Source: Pyrinomonadaceae bacterium (GTDB lineage Bacteria; Acidobacteriota; Blastocatellia; Pyrinomonadales; Pyrinomonadaceae). Taken from it: a stretch of DNA of 7,159 bases. Positions 5,587-7,159 of the stretch are shown piece by piece. The stretch is from assembly GCA_013813825.1 (NCBI GenBank), contig JACCRA010000477.1:1-7159 (forward strand), in the 5' to 3' direction. How positions within the stretch are numbered: the first letter of the stretch is position 1; the number at the start of each line of letters is the position of its first letter. Both the position numbers and the translations under genes were made by a program. The notes beneath the pieces were generated by a model. That model was not told where the DNA came from. It made no database searches and saw only the letters and a list, made by a program, of their open reading frames with translations.

Positions 5587-6474
5587 ATGAGTCGCAATTT
5601 GATATTAGATTATTTATCCTACTTAGAAGTGGAGAAAGGATTGTCGATTAATACTTTGCAGAGTTACGGTCAGGATCTACGAGAACTTCGAGAATGGGCT
5701 ATGACTTGTGGTAAAACAATCAATGAGTTGAAAGAGAGAGAGATTTCTGATTGGAGTAAAAATCTCGGGCGGGGCAAGTTACAACCTAAATCGGTTGTTA
5801 GAAAAATTTCTACCACACGTGGGTTCTATAAATATTTGCTCCGCGATGGTTTGATCAAAGTTGACCCGACAGTTAATATTACCAATCCGCAGGCCAAATA
5901 TAGCTTACCAAAATTTTTGACGGAATCTGAGGTTGAGGTGCTGCTAAACGCGCCTGATATAAACACCTTGGAAGGAATTAGAGACCGAACCATTTTGGAG
6001 TTGTTGTATGCCACGGGATTGCGTGTTTCGGAGTTAACCAATCTTGAAGTTAATGATCTTAGCCTCGAACGTGGGCTGTTGAATTGCATCGGAAAGGGTA
6101 GCAAGCAGCGGATCATTCCCCTAGGACGTAGTGCTATAACTTGGCTTAAAAAGTACGAGAGAGTGCGCTCTCATCTCCTGGGTAGGCACTCTACTAATAA
6201 ACTTTTTATAAAGGAGAAAGGAGAAGGAATTTCTAGGCAGGCTGTTTGGAAAATGACTAGCAATTATTCCTTGCTAGTAGGTTTGGTCCATGTTTCTCCA
6301 CATATTTTAAGGCATAGTTTTGCCACTCATCTGATGCAGCGAGGTGCGGACTCTAGGTCGGTCCAAAGTTTATTAGGGCACAGTGATATAACTACGACGC
6401 AAACATACACGCACATTACAAATATAAATCTTAAAACTGCTTATGATATCTATCACCCACGCGCAAGAAGGTAA
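5587..6474 (+). CDS. xerD: Site-specific tyrosine recombinase XerD
   Basis: XerD, with XerC, resolves chromosome dimers at dif at the division septum under FtsK control. From ATG 5587 the product is 295 aa, very close to the usual 298. The N-terminal SAM-like core-binding domain spans about residues 1-95 (LDYLSYLEVEKGLSINTLQSYGQDL). The catalytic domain follows with all conserved residues: R146 (ATGLRVSEL), K170 (GKGSKQR), H239 and R242 (SPHILRHSFATHL), H265 (LLGHSDITTTQ) and nucleophile Y274 (QTYTHI). LLGHSD and the terminal HPRA favour XerD over XerC. GTG 5575 would add four residues (MSNQ) but has no ribosome site; ATG 5587 has a weak GAGTGAG 7 bases upstream, so I chose it, with some doubt. 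The gene looks intact despite IS debris on both sides. Confidence 0.93.
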   Translation: MSRNLILDYLSYLEVEKGLSINTLQSYGQDLRELREWAMTCGKTINELKEREISDWSKNLGRGKLQPKSVVRKISTTRGFYKYLLRDGLIKVDPTVNITNPQAKYSLPKFLTESEVEVLLNAPDINTLEGIRDRTILELLYATGLRVSELTNLEVNDLSLERGLLNCIGKGSKQRIIPLGRSAITWLKKYERVRSHLLGRHSTNKLFIKEKGEGISRQAVWKMTSNYSLLVGLVHVSPHILRHSFATHLMQRGADSRSVQSLLGHSDITTTQTYTHITNINLKTAYDIYHPRARR

Positions 6475-6612
6475 TAGAACGAGGCGGAAAGGTCGGACGC
6501 AGGCGCGACGTGCGAATGGCGGCTCCACGGACTTTATTTGCTGCCACTTAGCGGGATAGGTAAATGGTTATCCAAGAAAAGTAACTGTTCAGGTACTTGG
6601 CAGGGAAAGAGC
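6475..6612. other. Spacer between xerD and the IS66 transposase 3' end
   Basis: These 138 bases shift sharply in composition after the xerD stop (GC-rich, like the IS66 gene), so most probably belong to the IS66-type element's tail. I could not identify its terminal inverted repeat, and no gene or strong terminator is visible. Confidence 0.4.
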
Positions 6613-7159
6613 TTAACTTGCAGCGGGTTGAAAGGCGAGCGGCTTGCCGTTGAAGGCGCGCTCCAGCGAAGCGAGGAGTGAGTGGCCCTGCTTGCGCGCG
6701 GTCGAGAGATAGCTCCTGACCCGACAGAAGTTCCTGGCGCCATCAGGCGTGCGGAAGCAGTCCGAGATTTTCTGCTGGAGCTTGATCATGCGCAGGTCAC
6801 GTTCCGAACCATTGTTGTCGAAGGGCACACTCATATCCGACATGAAGCGTAGGACTTCATCGCGGCGTCTTTGTAATCGATTGATCAAGCGGCGCGGGGT
6901 GAGTTGCGTTGACGACTTCTTGGCCGCGTCGCCCACGTCCTTTCTGCTCGGTGGCGGTGGGTTGAGGCGATCAGCTTTCTTGACCAGTTGATCGTAGCGG
7001 CGGAGGAAGTCGTTTTTCGTCTGCGCGCTGAACTGGGCATCGGTCTCGGCTTTTACTTTCGTCAAGTCGTCCTTGATCTTCAAGAGCAACTTGGCGAGCG
7101 GTGTGGTCCAGACCTGCTGTTCAGGACTGCTTTCCTCGACGAAGACGAGGTCGCGCAGG
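6613..7159 (-). CDS. IS66-family transposase (TnpC), C-terminal part, cut by the window edge
   Basis: The frame is open from the right edge to the TAA-side end at 6613, giving about 182 visible residues; the N-terminus lies outside the window. The first visible residues are LRDLVFVEESSPEQQVWTTPLAKLLLKIKDDL. The IS66 signature follows: RRLINRLQRRRDEVLRFMSDMSVPFDNNGSERDLRMIKLQQKISDCFRTPDGARNF, with the catalytic glutamate of the DDE triad in NNGSERDLR (codon near 6802-6804). After it comes VRSYLSTARKQGHSLLASLERAFNGKPLAF, a normal IS66 C-terminus. The TTG at 7089 is an internal codon, not a start. No stops or frameshifts are seen in this part, so the gene may be intact. IS66 elements normally carry tnpA and tnpB upstream, expected further right. 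The G+C content is clearly higher than in xerD next door. Confidence 0.9.
   Translation of the reverse strand, partial: LRDLVFVEESSPEQQVWTTPLAKLLLKIKDDLTKVKAETDAQFSAQTKNDFLRRYDQLVKKADRLNPPPPSRKDVGDAAKKSSTQLTPRRLINRLQRRRDEVLRFMSDMSVPFDNNGSERDLRMIKLQQKISDCFRTPDGARNFCRVRSYLSTARKQGHSLLASLERAFNGKPLAFQPAAS

Noticed and set aside
5813..5824. CCACACGTGGGT as a parS candidate
   Set aside because: It shares only the CACGTG-like core with parS; the flanks do not match, and it is inside xerD coding sequence.
6471..6484. GTAATAGAACGAGG as an IS66 terminal repeat (IS66 ends begin GTAA)
   Set aside because: It overlaps the natural xerD stop, matches only the first bases of the usual IS66 end, and no partner end is in the window.
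6534..6743. 69-aa open frame on the - strand after xerD
   Set aside because: It overlaps the IS66 transposase 3' end in another frame and has no recognisable content.
1..7159. CRISPR arrays, tRNA or rRNA genes, dif site
   Set aside because: On reading both strands by eye I found no regularly spaced repeats, no tRNA T-loop/acceptor pattern and no dif-like 28-mer.

Overview
The window is bacterial chromosomal DNA carrying a compact run of housekeeping and chromosome-maintenance genes, interrupted by remains of three unrelated insertion sequences. The intact genes are AT-leaning (for example, long A/T-rich stretches in miaB, parA and xerD). The transposase sequences are visibly richer in G+C: a 60-base sample of the IS66 gene is about 65% GC, against about 33% for a 60-base sample of miaB. 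Intact core genes beside decayed IS elements of different composition suggest a lineage undergoing IS-driven genome erosion, such as a host-restricted symbiont. This is inference. The phylum cannot be fixed from the sequence alone. The adjacent miaB and DUF151 nuclease genes and the unusual ParB C-terminus look compatible with Acidobacteriota or a deltaproteobacterial-type lineage, at low confidence.

Layout from left to right. Positions 1-317 hold a frameshifted remnant of an IS3-like transposase and the miaB leader. Positions 318-3894 form one co-directional block on the + strand: miaB (tRNA ms2i6A37 synthesis), a bifunctional nuclease of the DUF151 family, parA and parB (chromosome partition). 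The last two overlap by 8 bases. The first in-frame GTG of parA lies inside its Walker A motif. The real start appears to be a CTG at 2253, preceded by a good Shine-Dalgarno sequence. A conserved-looking gene of unknown function (181 aa) runs convergently on the - strand, ending 12 bases after parB.

Positions 4498-5241 are a complete-looking small IS1595-family element with matching inverted ends and a 7-base target duplication (TAACTTA). Its transposase is broken by two in-frame stops, although its catalytic residues remain. It sits 45 bases upstream of the unknown gene. After an unexplained spacer of about 340 bases comes an intact xerD (tyrosine recombinase for chromosome dimer resolution), and then the 3' part of an IS66-type transposase on the - strand that runs off the right edge.

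ParA, ParB and XerD all act in chromosome segregation, so the window gathers parts of that machinery in one place. No convincing parS or dif site was found. I do not see a clearly novel multi-gene system. The most interesting points are the non-canonical parA start, the unknown 181-aa protein with a possible degenerate metallopeptidase-like segment, and the recently dead IS1595 copy upstream of it.
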